Positions 15,150-26,783 of a DNA stretch of 64,000 nt are shown here, piece after piece (the stretch's first letter is position 1; each line of letters begins with the position of its first letter). A program made the position numbers and the translations under genes. This stretch comes from Halichondria panicea (Eukaryota; Porifera; Demospongiae; Suberitida; Halichondriidae): positions 16,054,198 to 16,118,197 of the forward strand of contig NC_087377.1 of assembly GCF_963675165.1 (NCBI RefSeq), read 5' to 3'. The notes under the pieces are model-generated. The model saw nothing but the letters and a program-made list of their open reading frames with translations, did no database searches and was not told where the DNA came from.

Positions 15150-17840
15150 ATAGACCTTTAAATATGAGTGAGTTGCACAGACTGAGCATAATTATATGCT
15201 TGTGGTATATTATTCACTGTGTGTAGAAATAGGCCATCAGCTTGGCCTAGCCGGACCACACCCATCTACATGCAGTTTTAGCTTGTTGACACAGCCTCAA
15301 TTAAACCGCGGGTAAAGCGGATGTTACACGAGGGTACTTCCGTTACCAATCCCTCTTCCTCTTCTATCTATGATGCAGCTGACTCAGCCAGTAGCCAGCC
15401 CCACCCTCTTATTATGCAGACTATTGCCATGCTCAATTGTCATGACAGTACAGCATAGCTAGCTAATCAGCCAGTCAGTACTAGCTGGAAGGGTAGTTTG
15501 TACGAACCCAACCAACTACCTCTGGATCCGCCCCGGCCTGCTATATAGCTATCATAAACCAACGAACATGCGATATCAAAAGATCGACCCAAATGTAAAA
15601 CACACAGTCACATACATGCAGTGGCGGATCTATAGAGGGGATTCTTTGGGGTCAATTGAACCTCCCTCTGAGAAAAGAAGTGAGTGGGAGGCTGAAGCAA
15701 CTAGTTAGCAAGTTGTCCCTTTCTTACTAGCTTTCACATGCACTTCTCACTTACCCTTTAGTCCTCGTTAGTCCTGTGAAGCTTTGCCTGTGCAGTTTCA
15801 GTGACTATATAAAAAGCTAAAAACTGTCTGGTCAGCACAGCGCATGCTGACTGTTAATAAAAGTGAAGGAAAAATTTAAGGTGCCAATGTGCATGCTTAT
15901 TGTTTCGAAGAAGTGACGACCTTATTTGAAGAGTCTTGCCCCGCTCAGAACCCTGTGCCACTAGAACCCCCCTTTATCCGCCACCGACATGCATGGATGC
16001 CCAAATGTATTAACTTATATACATACTATATTATATGCTAATCTCACCAACAGTGACTTTGCATGTATTGGATTAGCCTCGATCCCAGGCCGGGTTTTCG
16101 CTTTTATAACGGTTAGGTGAACAACTAGGCCTGGCACTAGTTGTCTGCGCATGCGTCAATCATTCGTCAGATTCTAACGAATGGATATTCTCGTTCACTT
16201 TCGTGACATTTATATTCGTGTACTATCGTGTACTATAGAAGTCAGTTCCCGTTTTATCGTTATTGGAATGGCTCTTAGCTGAAGCTTCTCTCTTCTCTGA
16301 AGCTTGGAAAACATTATTCTGAAGACTGAACAACAAGGGAAGAGGTATAAAGCTTTGTCAAGCTTGTTAAGGTCATTGTGTGGGCCCTATGCTATCAAGT
16401 CTTGTTCATGTTTGGCAAGATCTAGGTAGACTATAGTTTCATCATTAATATGGTGGATCAAGTGAAGAGTGTGAGCTAGAGAACTTGGTGCTGCCATCAT
16501 CAGCTCGTCGACCTGTTTAATACGAGAAATTTAATATAGATCTACACGTATTTAGAATGTCTACTTCTCTGTACAGGAGCAATGGCTAATATCCAGCTAT
16601 CCCAACAGTGCTCCTCTTGGCTATACTAACGGACGAGACTGCATGGACAGTTTGAGGTAAGGGTTTAACTGTCTTTGGTTTCTTTTAATATTGTCCTATA
16701 CTCACAGGATAGAGTATGACCTGCTCGTTCAAGTATTGCTGGGTAGCTCAGAGGCATCAAGAGAATCTACGTTTTCTCAAGCAAAATTTAACTGAGGCCT
16801 AGAATCAGAGAAGTCTAGCAGCCTGCTAAATCTTTTTGAAACGTAATTTGAAGGCATTCAATCATCCTGAAGTTGCCCTGAGTCACTATAACCTTAACCG
16901 TGCTGCAGCACAACTGGCAACTCCTCAGGCCCTTGTGAAGCAGCTCCCTATTATGCCTAAAACGTACGTGTTTTCTATAAACGTAGGTGTTTCATTATAC
17001 CGCTACGTCTCCTGCAACGTAATATTATTTATTATAAACGTATGTGTTTCATTTTATGCTAATTAGCCAGCTATGCTTTTTGTGCAAGTCTTAATTCTCT
17101 GTCACTAGCCTCGATTCCAGGCGGCCTTGAATCGAGGCTACTCTGTCACTTGCTAGGTGTTTCAGATATAACCTAGCCTCGAAACCAGGCCGATTAAAAT
17201 AATTATTGTATTTTATTTTAATCGGCCTGGATTCGAGGCCATACTAGATATAACCTGACACGTACGTTTATAATAAATTTTAATCGGCCTGGATTCGAGG
17301 CTAGATATAACCTGGCACGTACGTTTTTGTATGAAAAAACGTACGTACGTTTATAATGAATAACATTACGTTGCAGGAGGCGTAGCGGTATAATATATCA
17401 CTATGCTCGGGATACTAAATCAGCTTATATAGACACCAGGCGGGCTGATAATGCTTGTCACAAATTGATTCTACTGTAGTTAACTGTCAAACTGCCCATA
17501 TCAAATAACCACCCATCCCCAACTTTTGCCAGAAAGTCCTGTAGAGGTCTAATTGCAATCATAGAAATGCCCACTATATATTGTGCATGCGTATAATTGG
17601 GTCAAAGGTCAACATGATGCAAGATTTTCACTGTGTAGCTATTAGCTCATAAACTATAGGCTAACGATTGACTTCGAACAGTCCAATGATTTGGGCAGTC
17701 GATACATCATGAATCAAATTACAATAGCTATAAACTGATAAGCTAGCTGGTAGCTAGCCATGAGTGTAGTAAAGTCTATATATAGACTGAAAGGGAGCTG
17801 AGTTCCACGGCACCCTTGGGCCCCCCTGGATCCGCCACTA
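15150..17840. other. Gene-free repeat debris between the two arrays
   Basis: No convincing coding exon. Visible pieces are a possible TIR pair with gtggcggat at 15624 and atccgccac near 15984, and a related end (ggatccgccac) near 17830 where K1 is cut. There are several tagcctcga/tcgaggcta ends at 16075, 17107, 17173 and 17280, and a strong hairpin at 17173-17240. A stretch like ccctcttcctcttctatctatg near 15350 resembles the TIR of the 1542-bp element at 19345. Confidence 0.6.
17173..17240. repeat. Hairpin made of inverted tagcctcga-type ends
   Basis: cctcgaaaccaggccgatta is followed about 14 bases later by the complement taatcggcctggattcgagg. This looks like two hAT-like element ends back to back, i.e. 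a minimal foldback element. Confidence 0.7.
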
Positions 17841-17854
17841 TATACACTCTATCT

Positions 17855-18712
17855 AATTGACTCACAGATGTCCCTGGCAGATGGTCTCCTCCTCATGTCT
17901 TCTTGCAAACAACTGTCGATAAGCTTCTTCAACCTGTGTGTGTGAGGGATCTGGGAAACATGGAATGATCGATCCTTGGGTGATTTAATCGTCTTCAGCT
18001 TGCAAACAATCTGTACCATAATCACCCCAAGGGAAAAAACATCGACGCTATTATCGTATTTCTCCTCTTCCAATCGAATAACCTCGAGAGGTAGATAACC
18101 TATGCGGTGACTAACGGCAGTGAGGGAGTGGCTAAGCTTGGAGGGATCATATAGCCGTGACATGCCAAAGTCGGAAATCTTTGCAACAGGCAGCGGCTGT
18201 TTAAGCTTCAGCAAAACATTATCGCCACAGAGGTCACGATGGATGATCTGCTTGCTGTGAATGTAGGCCAGACCACAAGCCATGTCTTTGGAGAGGCTAA
18301 TTTCACATTCGCTAGTGAGGGACTCTTCATCAAGGCCGGAGAAATAGGATCCCAGATTGCAATCCATCAGCTCAACAACGAGGATTGTACTACCTAATTT
18401 GGGGTGCTTGGCAGTCGACAAAAACTGAACAACATTTGGGTGCTGGAACGACTTGAGAAAATCACTCTCACGATCAATTGCATTGCTAGCTTTTTCGTTT
18501 TTGCAGACTGGAATACTTGCATGCCTGCATCTCCATAGCATCGTGAAGCAGCAATTTGACTGCACATATCTCGCCCCTGTAGCTGCCTTTGAAGACTGCT
18601 CCAAATCCACCTTTACCGAGAGGTTCGTCTAAGAAAACAGTCAAATCATCGTTGATCTTCTGGCGGTTTTGGTCAACTGTAGAACATTGTGTGTGTGTAT
18701 ATGTGTGTGTGT

Positions 18713-18759
<47 letters not shown>

Positions 18760-19161
18760 GGGGGGGGGTGAATATTATAGCAGCTAACGAACTAAGCATT
18801 ATGACTGTATGATTCCTGTGCTGAACTAGTGCTTACCCTCTGACTTCACATCAGTAGGATTGCTTGGACCAGTAGACTGTAGATGATCTTTCTCGATGGT
18901 CCTGGCTATGTGAACTTCACTCACGATGGGACTTGACAAAGCCTCCACCATCTCTTTCCAGCTCTTCCCTCCTTCATTAAGCCATTTAATCAAACCCTCA
19001 CGATAGCAGTCATCAGGATTGTTGCTCCATTCTTTCCCGATGCTGTGGATTGTAGCCTGGGGTACGTCAAGAATAAGCAAGATGTTTCGCCACTTAATTC
19101 GCGCATCAAACGTGACGAGATACAATCTCTTTAGATCTGCTATTGTGAGATAGTCAGACAT
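17855..19161 (-). pseudogene. K1: Death domain plus TKL-like kinase, frameshifted and truncated
   Basis: Exon 1 (19161-18837) encodes a Death domain (ILLILDVPQATIHSIGKEW, REGLIKWLNEGGKSWKEMVE). A 160-bp intron containing (GT)n follows, then the kinase exon from 18676. The glycine loop is GKGGFGAV, followed by the Lys in CAVKL, HRDLCGDN and DFGMSRL. Near 18521 an extra 4 bases (tgca repeated) shift the frame between the glycine loop and helix C relative to K2-K4. The 3' end stops in the kinase C-lobe (CESI) where a ggatccgccac repeat begins; the coiled-coil and Kelch exons are gone. TKL kinases with Death domains (IRAK and RIPK types) act in innate and death signalling; this copy is unlikely to be active. 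Confidence 0.85.
18689..18767. repeat. (GT)n and poly-G tract in K1 intron 1
   Basis: GT array ending in a G run, on the plus strand; the same array is at 46553-46636 in K3. K2 and K4 have a 48-51 bp intron instead. Confidence 0.95.
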
Positions 19162-19344
19162 CTTCCCTGTAGAATAATTATGGGTATCAGAATTATGATA
19201 TTTGGTGTGTGCAAACTAAATCATGTACATACAGTAAAAACAGTACTGTCTGCACTTACTGATAATAATCCAGAGGCTACAGTGCTAGTAGTGCAGTCAG
19301 TGCAGTATCTTCCACTCACAGTGCAGTGTAACAGTTCAGTTTGA

Positions 19345-20886
19345 CCATAGATAGTAGAGGAAGGGGATTGTGAACGAGATCACGTGCGCTATAGATCATA
19401 CATGAGAGCTGAGGTCTATCCGCGTTAGACCGCGAATTGACTAATTTTGAGCGGGCTAAAGACTTTTCAGAGTTTTACTCGGTTCTAAAGGTAAGAAACG
19501 ACTATCTAAGAGCTTTAATGTCAGTAGTAATCTATACTAACAATATTTTGAGCGTTTTAAGTAATAAGATATACCTGTTGAGCTACAAGTTAGCTATGAC
19601 TCACCATTTACCTGTTTTTAGCACTGTTTGGGGAGAATCTAGTTTCTGATACACTTTTAGAAGCTAGTAAGCATATTGGCTGTTTCCTTGACTTGAGCTT
19701 TAACAGGATAGCCCCTTTTTTTGATATGTAAGCTTTTTGTTGTTCTCCAGTGTTGTGAAATAAGTCGAATGGGGTGCCTTCTTTGTGTGGGGTGTCCTGA
19801 TCTGACTGTTCACAATTGAAAGTTTTAGTGTGAATTTTCTGATTCTTTTAGCTTTACTCTATGAGAATAGCTATTACATAGTAGCTGTACTAACTCGAAA
19901 GAAGAATTTTTCCTCAATGAAAAAGTGTGAAAATGTCATGTTGCTCTTTTCCCACACAGGTGTGATTGTAAACAATGGGCATGGGAAGTCAGAAATTGCG
20001 TTTTTTTCAGCAAAAGAAAAGCAAGAAGCAGCAGACATCCCCCGTCTGCTCTCATCAGCCTTTACCTGAGTCGACCAGCAACTCTTGAATCTCTCCACTT
20101 CTTGGTTGCCAAGTCAGTGTTGAACTAATTGCCGTCAAGAACGTGCTCACCATTGTCAAGCTGCCAAGAGTTGATGTCATCGTCACCTCGTGTGTTCAGT
20201 GCCAGCTCATTTGGAATTTGTCAGTACGTTCTGAATATACCCTTACACCCCCTCTCTCCTCATCACTCCAGTTCTTTCAACCTAAGTTACCAGCGTGCTG
20301 TGCTATTTTGATTGAGATACATCGATTCCCTGAACTTTTGTGATGAAAATCCTGGCCTTAAATGTTTAATTAGATTTGTGAAAGCATTACTCTTCTACAC
20401 TTATTATATAGTTGATCAGGTAAGTTCTGTCAAAAAATTGTTCACGAACCGTTACCCAAACGCAGAAGACCGGACTCTGACAACACATTCTGACTCATAT
20501 CGTTCATAATGTACGTGTATCTTTACAATGTCATGGCTTGTCTGCAGTTCATAATAATGTTATATAGATGATGAGTTGTCATGGATATTTTATATTGTAT
20601 AATTGTAGAGCATGGACACATTTCCAGAGTAGAAAGAACCTACAAAAAAAAGAATTTCAAAACTAAAAGCTTGCATACACACATAGCTCAGAGTCCCTAC
20701 TTCCTTGATATGTCTTCACTAGCAGGAGGGCCCACAGAGGAGGCTGCAACCATACCCAGCAACACAGATCTATATACTTCCTGTCTACTTCCGGCCATTC
20801 TGCTAATGCTTCCGTCTAACACGGACAGTCCATGAAATTGAGTTCACGTGATCTCGTTCACAATCCCCTTCCTCTACTATCTATGG
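19345..20886. mobile_element. 1542-bp element with 42-bp perfect TIRs between K1 and P1
   Basis: Both ends carry the same inverted 42 bp (starts ccatagatagtagaggaagg, ends gagatcacgtg). The flanks duplicate TTTGA (19340-19344 and 20887-20891). The empty site cagtttgacag is seen at the K2/P2 and K3/P3 loci. No transposase is recognisable; short frames inside look random. It separates the divergent starts of K1 and P1, which in other units are about 265 bp apart. Confidence 0.9.
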
Positions 20887-21258
20887 TTTGACAGTTGAAC
20901 AATTACAAGACAAGCCCTTTTTCCTCACGTGATAATCCACATGGATTCAGTCAGTTTTGAAGCTCTGAGCAAACACATGGTCAAACTATTTGTCTGTATT
21001 GGTGGAGGTTGAAGACATGAGTCCATGGACAGGGACTACTGAGGAACCTTCATCAAGAACGAGGTACATGTTAATATTAATGTGTAGTTAACTTTGGCCT
21101 TGTGCATGATACCGTACCCAGGTAACACACACACACAGTTCCAAGTAACATATATAGCTAGCACTTAAAAACAAGGTCTCCTAAGACGTTTCGTTTTTGT
21201 TCGCTTTCGTATTACATGGTTAGAATTTGCATGATGGTAAGTACCTCCCAAATAACGA

Positions 21259-21289
<31 letters not shown>

Positions 21290-21916
21290 TTGTTCCCGCC
21301 CATACTTGTACTCAGAGATGTGCTCACAGAATAAGGCCTATAGTTTACTAGGATCATTTATGAGATGGAGGATTGAAAAATTAAGATATTCCGGGCACAC
21401 CACTGTCAGTGTGTACTGTATACCGTATAGCGGGTAGGGTATAAACTTTCGTAGAATGACCGTTGAAAAGTTTTCGCGGATTTAATTTTCACAGAATAGC
21501 AGCCTTTCTGCAGCATGCATGCATGCGATATTAAATTCTAAACCTGTGTAGGGTACGAGCTACATAGTCTTGTACATGGCTTGTAATAATAATTATTATA
21601 CGTGTATAATTATGGTGATATCCCATTTTGTACTACATCAGGAGTGCATGAACTCCTGGTACTATAATAATTATTATCGGGTTTAAAATACAGCGATTTT
21701 TCAATTACGAATTGCGAAATTCGCTCAATAGATTGATTTCCCATTTATAGTTACAACACAATCAAGCTTGTACAGTGTCATTCACAATCCATTAACCTCT
21801 CATTGGATAGTACTGTCCCTATTCCTGTGTTGTACACTACTGTCTATTTAATTGTAGATTGTGTTATTTATGTTTATGTGATCAATTTCCTGAACCAATT
21901 TTCCCTCCCCCCACAG

Positions 21917-22119
21917 TCTCGTGCATGGACAAAGATGATGTGTACAGTTTTGGAGTGCTTGCTTGTGAAGTGGTGAATGCCAGATTTCCTGAAGCTGCTG
22001 TATTTCTTGGTCTGCTATCGAGTATGGAAGGTGTATGGCAGGAGCTCCACCCACTCATCACCTCAGGACAGACCCTCCATGGACACTGTGTTACACCACA
22101 TCAAACAATTGGACTCTGA
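21917..22119 (+). pseudogene. Kinase C-lobe fragment (in P1 intron)
   Basis: After an acceptor AG the frame reads [20 protein letters not shown], matching helix F of TKL-like kinases, and ends soon after with a stop. No N-lobe, HRD or DFG is present. Copies are at 38825-39027 and 58821-59023. Confidence 0.75.
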
Positions 22120-22814
22120 GTCTTAGTATTGGTGCATGAGTGTGTTATTATTAATTTGTGTAAAGAGATTTAATAATTATTCTTGCAAACAAAGTGGGGG
22201 AGGGGCTGCTCAAGATGAGGGGGTGTTGCATATGGGAGATCAGAAAGCCATGTGGACTCACTGAAAACTGTACTAGATATCATGCAAGATGAAGGCAGCC
22301 TTGATAGCAGCCAACGGTCCTCACACTTGTCTGCTCCCTTCATAAAGCCAGCTCTCTGGGGAAGGTGAACGTACAGGTGGTTTTACTTCCCTATGTCCCC
22401 TCGACCTCCAGCACTGGAGTCAAGGTCAACTTCACTCTGAGCTCCCCTCAAGGTTGCTTCTTTTGGTCAGTGTACCTACTGTGTGTGTGTAGGGGAGGGG
22501 GGATACTGGTGTAAGCTGTGACCCTGAGTTACAGTCAATAGTTAATTAAGCTTGGTGCAAAGATTTAGGCCTAAAAACAATTTTAACGTGGCTTAATATT
22601 GCTCGGTGAATTCCAGCGTCCAATAATTATTATATAATTATAGTGCAATAAAAATAATTAATGATTACGTATAATTATTATGCCACGCCCACACACACAG
22701 GTTGAGCATTAAACCAGACATAGTGTCAGATATCTAACCATGCAGCTAGCATACTTGTAGTGATACATGTGTGTCTCTCCCCTGCCCTAACCACACCCCC
22801 TCACACACGTGCAG

Positions 22815-23470
22815 GTGTTGGCAAGTCCACCCTCCTCCGCTCTATGGCGTGTCATGAGCTGCGTCTACCAGCTGGTGTGAGTGTACTACACGTGGAGCAA
22901 GAGGTCACCGGGGACAACACACTAGCACTGGATAGTGTACTCAAGTGTGACACTGAGAGAGTGCAGCTGCTCGCTAGAGAGGGGGAGCTACTGCATGGCC
23001 TCAGGGGACAAGAACACAGCAGCAGGCAGGTCTGTATACTAGGGGTGGGGGGAGGTGTTTTAAGTACAGTAAAATTAGAATTTTATTACCAAATTTGTGT
23101 CCAGCTATAATTAGGGTTACCAGTGTGTAGGTGTCCTAGTGTGTAGTGTACTGTGTGTTTGACTGCTAGTCAGCATTCGTATGATTATGGTTTGTGTGTA
23201 TATTTTCAGTAGTTATTTTCAGTACTTTATTTACCTTTCATCTGCCCCTCTCTCTGTATGTGTAGCGCTTCTGATGAGCTGGCTGAGGTATACCTTCCAC
23301 TACAGGAGATAGACGCTGATGAAGCACCAGCAAGGTAACTGTACCCAGTAGATCAAGTACCATCTTACACACTGTGCTCACTCACTCACAGAGCTGGCTG
23401 TATTCTGGCTGGTCTGGGGTTCACTCCACAGAAGAATGAGATTTTATCTGGCTAAGACACTATTTGCAAG
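22815..23470 (+). pseudogene. ABCF (GCN20-type) ATPase fragment (in P1 intron)
   Basis: Three exon-like pieces with GT/AG borders: 22815-23029, 23266-23334 and 23392-23470. They read [16 protein letters not shown] (Walker A), [39 protein letters not shown] and [12 protein letters not shown], as in the first ATPase domain of ABCF3/GCN20. The third piece then has an in-frame TAA. A second frame there reads [11 protein letters not shown], which is the helix that should follow the missing SGGW signature. Everything upstream of Walker A and downstream is absent, so it cannot be functional. Confidence 0.85.
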
Positions 23471-23599
23471 GTAAGCAGTTTTTGAGAGACGGAAGTGCTG
23501 ACATTAATTAATCTTCTGTTTTCTAGGGGAAGGCGTGGGTGTTTTTTCAGAATCAGGCTTGCTATCTTTTAGCTGCCATAACTTGAATTCCGTGGATAC

Positions 23600-23815
23600 A
23601 ATTTCAATGATTTTCTGATTTTCTGAAAGCTTAGAAAGAGACCTTTCAAATGGTGTCATCAAAGTTTATATTTGAGAGATAAAAGTATTTGCCAATTTGG
23701 CCATACCATGGTCCAAGGCGGAAAAATTACAAATTAGGGCACCAACAAAATTTTGAATCGAAACTCATCATTTGAAAGGTCTCTTTCTAAGCTTTCAGAA
23801 AATCATAACATTTTT
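23600..23815. repeat. Foldback repeat in P1 intron
   Basis: tgattttctgaaagcttaga, with its continuation agagacctttcaaatg, recurs about 150 bases later as its complement. Copies lie at 39983-40195 and 60555-60776. Single-sided relatives occur near 5560, 13465 and 24890. Non-coding; a dispersed sponge-type repeat (inference). Confidence 0.75.
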
Positions 23816-24034
23816 GACATTGGATCAACGGTATTAAAGTTAATGGCTGTTGAAAAATCAGGTTTGTTTTTAGAGCTATCTTTTAGAGGCCATAACTTGT
23901 GTTAGGAACGTCCTATTTAAAAAACTCAAAGACGCATTCTGTAACTTTGAGAAAGCACTATTGTATAAAGTGTCCTAAAACCGCTAATTGCTCGCAGTGC
24001 CAAAGCTCACTAATTTGTGTGTCCTATGCTGTAG

Positions 24035-24532
24035 ATGTGGGAACACGGAACCATCGTCGGTTGTGTGCAGTGTATTATAGTCGTACCCCCGGGTTTGAAG
24101 TGATCCATGGACTACTGGACCATGTCATGCAGCTGCTGGAGGTGTCCTTCACCAAAGATGGCAGTAGATACTTCCTCAAGGCAGCTGAAGGTGAGGGTTG
24201 CATAAGCACAGCTGTGTATGTGTGTTAGGGACTTGTGAAGGAACTACTGTATATGCATTCAGTCCAGTTTGTTGGGAATTAGTGGCCGTGAGGTTTTTGA
24301 AGTGTATGTGTTGAATCCACTGGAAGATTATTTTGTCATAAAATTTATTCCTACAACTACACTTGCTCACTGCCCACACTTCTGCACTGCTTGTGTTTAC
24401 CGCTCCCTCCCCTGCACACACACTCCACAGACTCTACCTAGTTCCCGGGCCGTTGTGCAGAGGTGTGTGTACGTGGGAAGGTTATTGGGAAACTGGGCGT
24501 GCTCCATCCTGGTGTGTCTGTTGTGCAGCTCT
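24035..24532 (+). pseudogene. Phe-tRNA synthetase beta-subunit fragment (in P1 intron)
   Basis: Exon-like 24035-24190 reads [20 protein letters not shown] and VIHGLLDHVMQLLEV, matching FARSB. After an intron, the piece from 24431 reads [20 protein letters not shown] and LHPGV, the next part of the same protein. A TAG interrupts the frame just before FPGRC. The TAG is shared by the copies at 40821 and 62295, so the fragment was dead before the array duplicated. No other FARSB exons are present. Confidence 0.88.
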
Positions 24533-24539
24533 AGTGTGT

Positions 24540-24635
24540 GTGAGACTGGGAGGTGTGTCTGGTGCAGCTGTTCTCACGGCCTCCTCCAACCAGTACCTGC
24601 CCTCCGTACTCTCCAGGGAGAACCTATCTCCTCAG
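24540..24635 (+). other. Exon-like open segment before a GT donor
   Basis: One frame reads [20 protein letters not shown] and ends at a donor (cag/gttagt). It is conserved in the three copies (ends 24635, 41025, 62499). I do not recognise it; it may be another captured fragment. Confidence 0.35.
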
Positions 24636-25715
24636 GTTAGTGTGTGTTCATCATGACCTCCTTGACAGTATGTACCCATGCAGGTATGTGTTTAGGGTCA
24701 ATACTGCAAGGTCATGTACTGTACATAATTATGTCATGTACATATAATTAGCCTGGATCCCAGGGTAGGCCGGTGAACGAGGCTGGTACATATAATCCTT
24801 TTGTTTGTAGTTAGGGTGCTTTAGTAACCATTAAAGATCTAACATACTCTTCTTGAGGGGAGGGGTAGTTAAACACATTATTTTAAACAGCCATAACTTT
24901 ATTACCGTTGATCCAATGTCAAAATTTATATTATTTGCTTAAAGCTTAGAAACAGACTTTCAAATAATGTGCTTCAATCCAAAATTTCTTTGGTGTAATT
25001 TTTCGGCCTTGGACCATCAGCTATTATCCTTGGTTGTGTCCAAATTAGTTTTGTAGCTCAAAATGACGTTTGAAAGGTATATCTTATATACCCTTTGATT
25101 CCTTGTTAAAAACCGCTTCTATCTATATATGCTGTAGAGCTGGTAAGCTCCACATTTTGTGATCTTGTGTGTGGGCATTGGGTGCATGATGTGAGATCAA
25201 TTTCAACATGGTATAGAGTGTTGTTAACATGGAGGGTGACATTGTATGAGTGTAATAACGTGCGACCCCCCCCCCCCCCACACACACCTTTAGGCCTACT
25301 ATGCTGCTCACTTTAACTGACTTTTACGATTATTCTAGTATTCATAATGTAAGTACGTACATATTGTATACCAGTACATGTGTTGTGTGTGGTGTCCCTA
25401 TAGTTGAGTGTGAGAGGCCATATATATAAGGAGGACATACGTGCGTCGAGGCTGGAGGTGGCCCGTGTGCTGAGGGAGAGAAATGAGTACAAAGAGAAGT
25501 ACCTCTCACTATTGGAGCAGATTAGTCTCTGATTACACGCTTGCATGAGCGGATAATTAGTGTTCATGCAATCAAAGGCTAATACATACTAACACTGTGT
25601 ATTTGTACTAACAATGTTAGTTGATTAATAATAATGTTTCTCTGTTGCACAGGATGAGTGCTGACTCGGCTCTGTTTAAGTCCAAGAGCAAGAAATCAAA
25701 GTGGCTCGACTAGTG

Positions 25716-26600
25716 AGTTGTGTCACGTCAGTTAGTGTGTAGAGTTGTAGTGAAGCTTTTCTTATTCTAGTCACTCTATAGAGATTATTATAGAATACAG
25801 TCAGGTTAATTAATGGACTCCATAGCGGACCTATGCCACCTCTAGAGTACAGCTATACTGTTTCACTGTATATCTTGAAGTAAGATTATAATCTAGTGCA
25901 ATAAGATACTATTAGTGTTATGATTCTACTAAAACTCGTTCTCAAAAGTTTCAGCCTATAGTCTAGTTTTATTTATTGCTCCCGTTACTTGCTGCTTAAC
26001 CAGATCATATATACTATTGTATAACACTCCTCTGGTTTCTATAGATCTTTATTATTTATGTCAACAGCCGAGGGTAGCACTTCAGTGCTCTAGTTCTAAT
26101 TGTAGATTGTCTGATCGATTTGTCTCTGTACTATATTGTTTGATTTTTCCACCCCTCATCTTTTCCGGCCCCCAGTTATGCGGCCATTTTTCAGCCCGGC
26201 CAAGTGTTGAGGAGACAAGAAGAGGCACTGAGAATGGAGGTAGAGGTACAGAGTACATTAGCTGGAAAATGCATTTGTGTCATACTTTGTAGAGTCCCTT
26301 AAAGTCATTCAAGGTCAGCTATAGTGTGTCCTATTTGATGGTGTGCAATGTACAATCATGTACGACCCCCCCCCCCCCACACACACACCTTTAGGTGTAC
26401 TATGCTGCTAAGAAAGAGAGGGGCCTCACGTAAACTGGCCACTCAGTGTGACTATGACCATGTGACTCTTTAACCCCTCAGTTCCCGAGCCCGACCCCTC
26501 AATGTCTGACTCGGAAGAGGAGATAGACTTTGTATTCTGGGAGAAGGCGTCCACCCTACCCTCGGACAAGACCCCAACCAAGGACCTGAACTTGTTATGA
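25716..26600 (+). other. Possible alternative 3' exons of P1
   Basis: After the MSADS exon there are exon-like pieces with acceptors: one from about 26175 (YAAIFQPGQVLRRQEEALRM), one at about 26396 and one at about 26482-26600 (PEPDPSMSDSEEEIDF to DLNLL and stop). The piece at 26396 in frame MLLRKRGAS joins the last one with matching phase. All are repeated in P1b, P2 and P3. They could be alternative ends of the P gene or part of its 3' UTR. It converges on the K0 Kelch end, 184 bp away. Confidence 0.4.
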
Positions 26601-26783
26601 GACTGTTAAATATGATATTGTCTGTTTTTGTACTATTTTCTGGCAATGTAATTATGTATGTACCACTTCATGTCATCATAATAACTATAATTATATGCGA
26701 TAAAATTCTGTTGCAACTTAATTTTCTCAGCATGATAAAAAATATCGTTATAAACTCATCGCACAATTACAATAACAAAATAA

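Larger units (their letters stand above)
20941..25713 (+). pseudogene. P1: small coiled-coil protein gene, damaged copy
   Basis: Exons by homology with P2: 20941-21063, 25294-25348, 25404-about 25531 and 25653-25713. Exon 1 starts [11 protein letters not shown]. It then has 4 extra bases compared with P2 (aaacacatgg against aagtgg), which shift the frame to an early stop. The coiled-coil exon ([18 protein letters not shown]) has lost its donor site by a deletion after CAGATTAG. The last exon reads [19 protein letters not shown] and stop. The long intron (21064-25293) holds unrelated dead gene fragments. An E-box CACGTG lies at 20926, just before the ATG. Function unknown; the [19 protein letters not shown] stretch recalls the leucine-zipper region of JIP3/JIP4 (weak). 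Confidence 0.65.

Noticed and set aside
24363-24656. Alternative frames of the FARSB second piece as a new Cys-rich protein
   Set aside because: The frame matching FARSB (FPGRCAEV) explains the sequence; the others are shadows.
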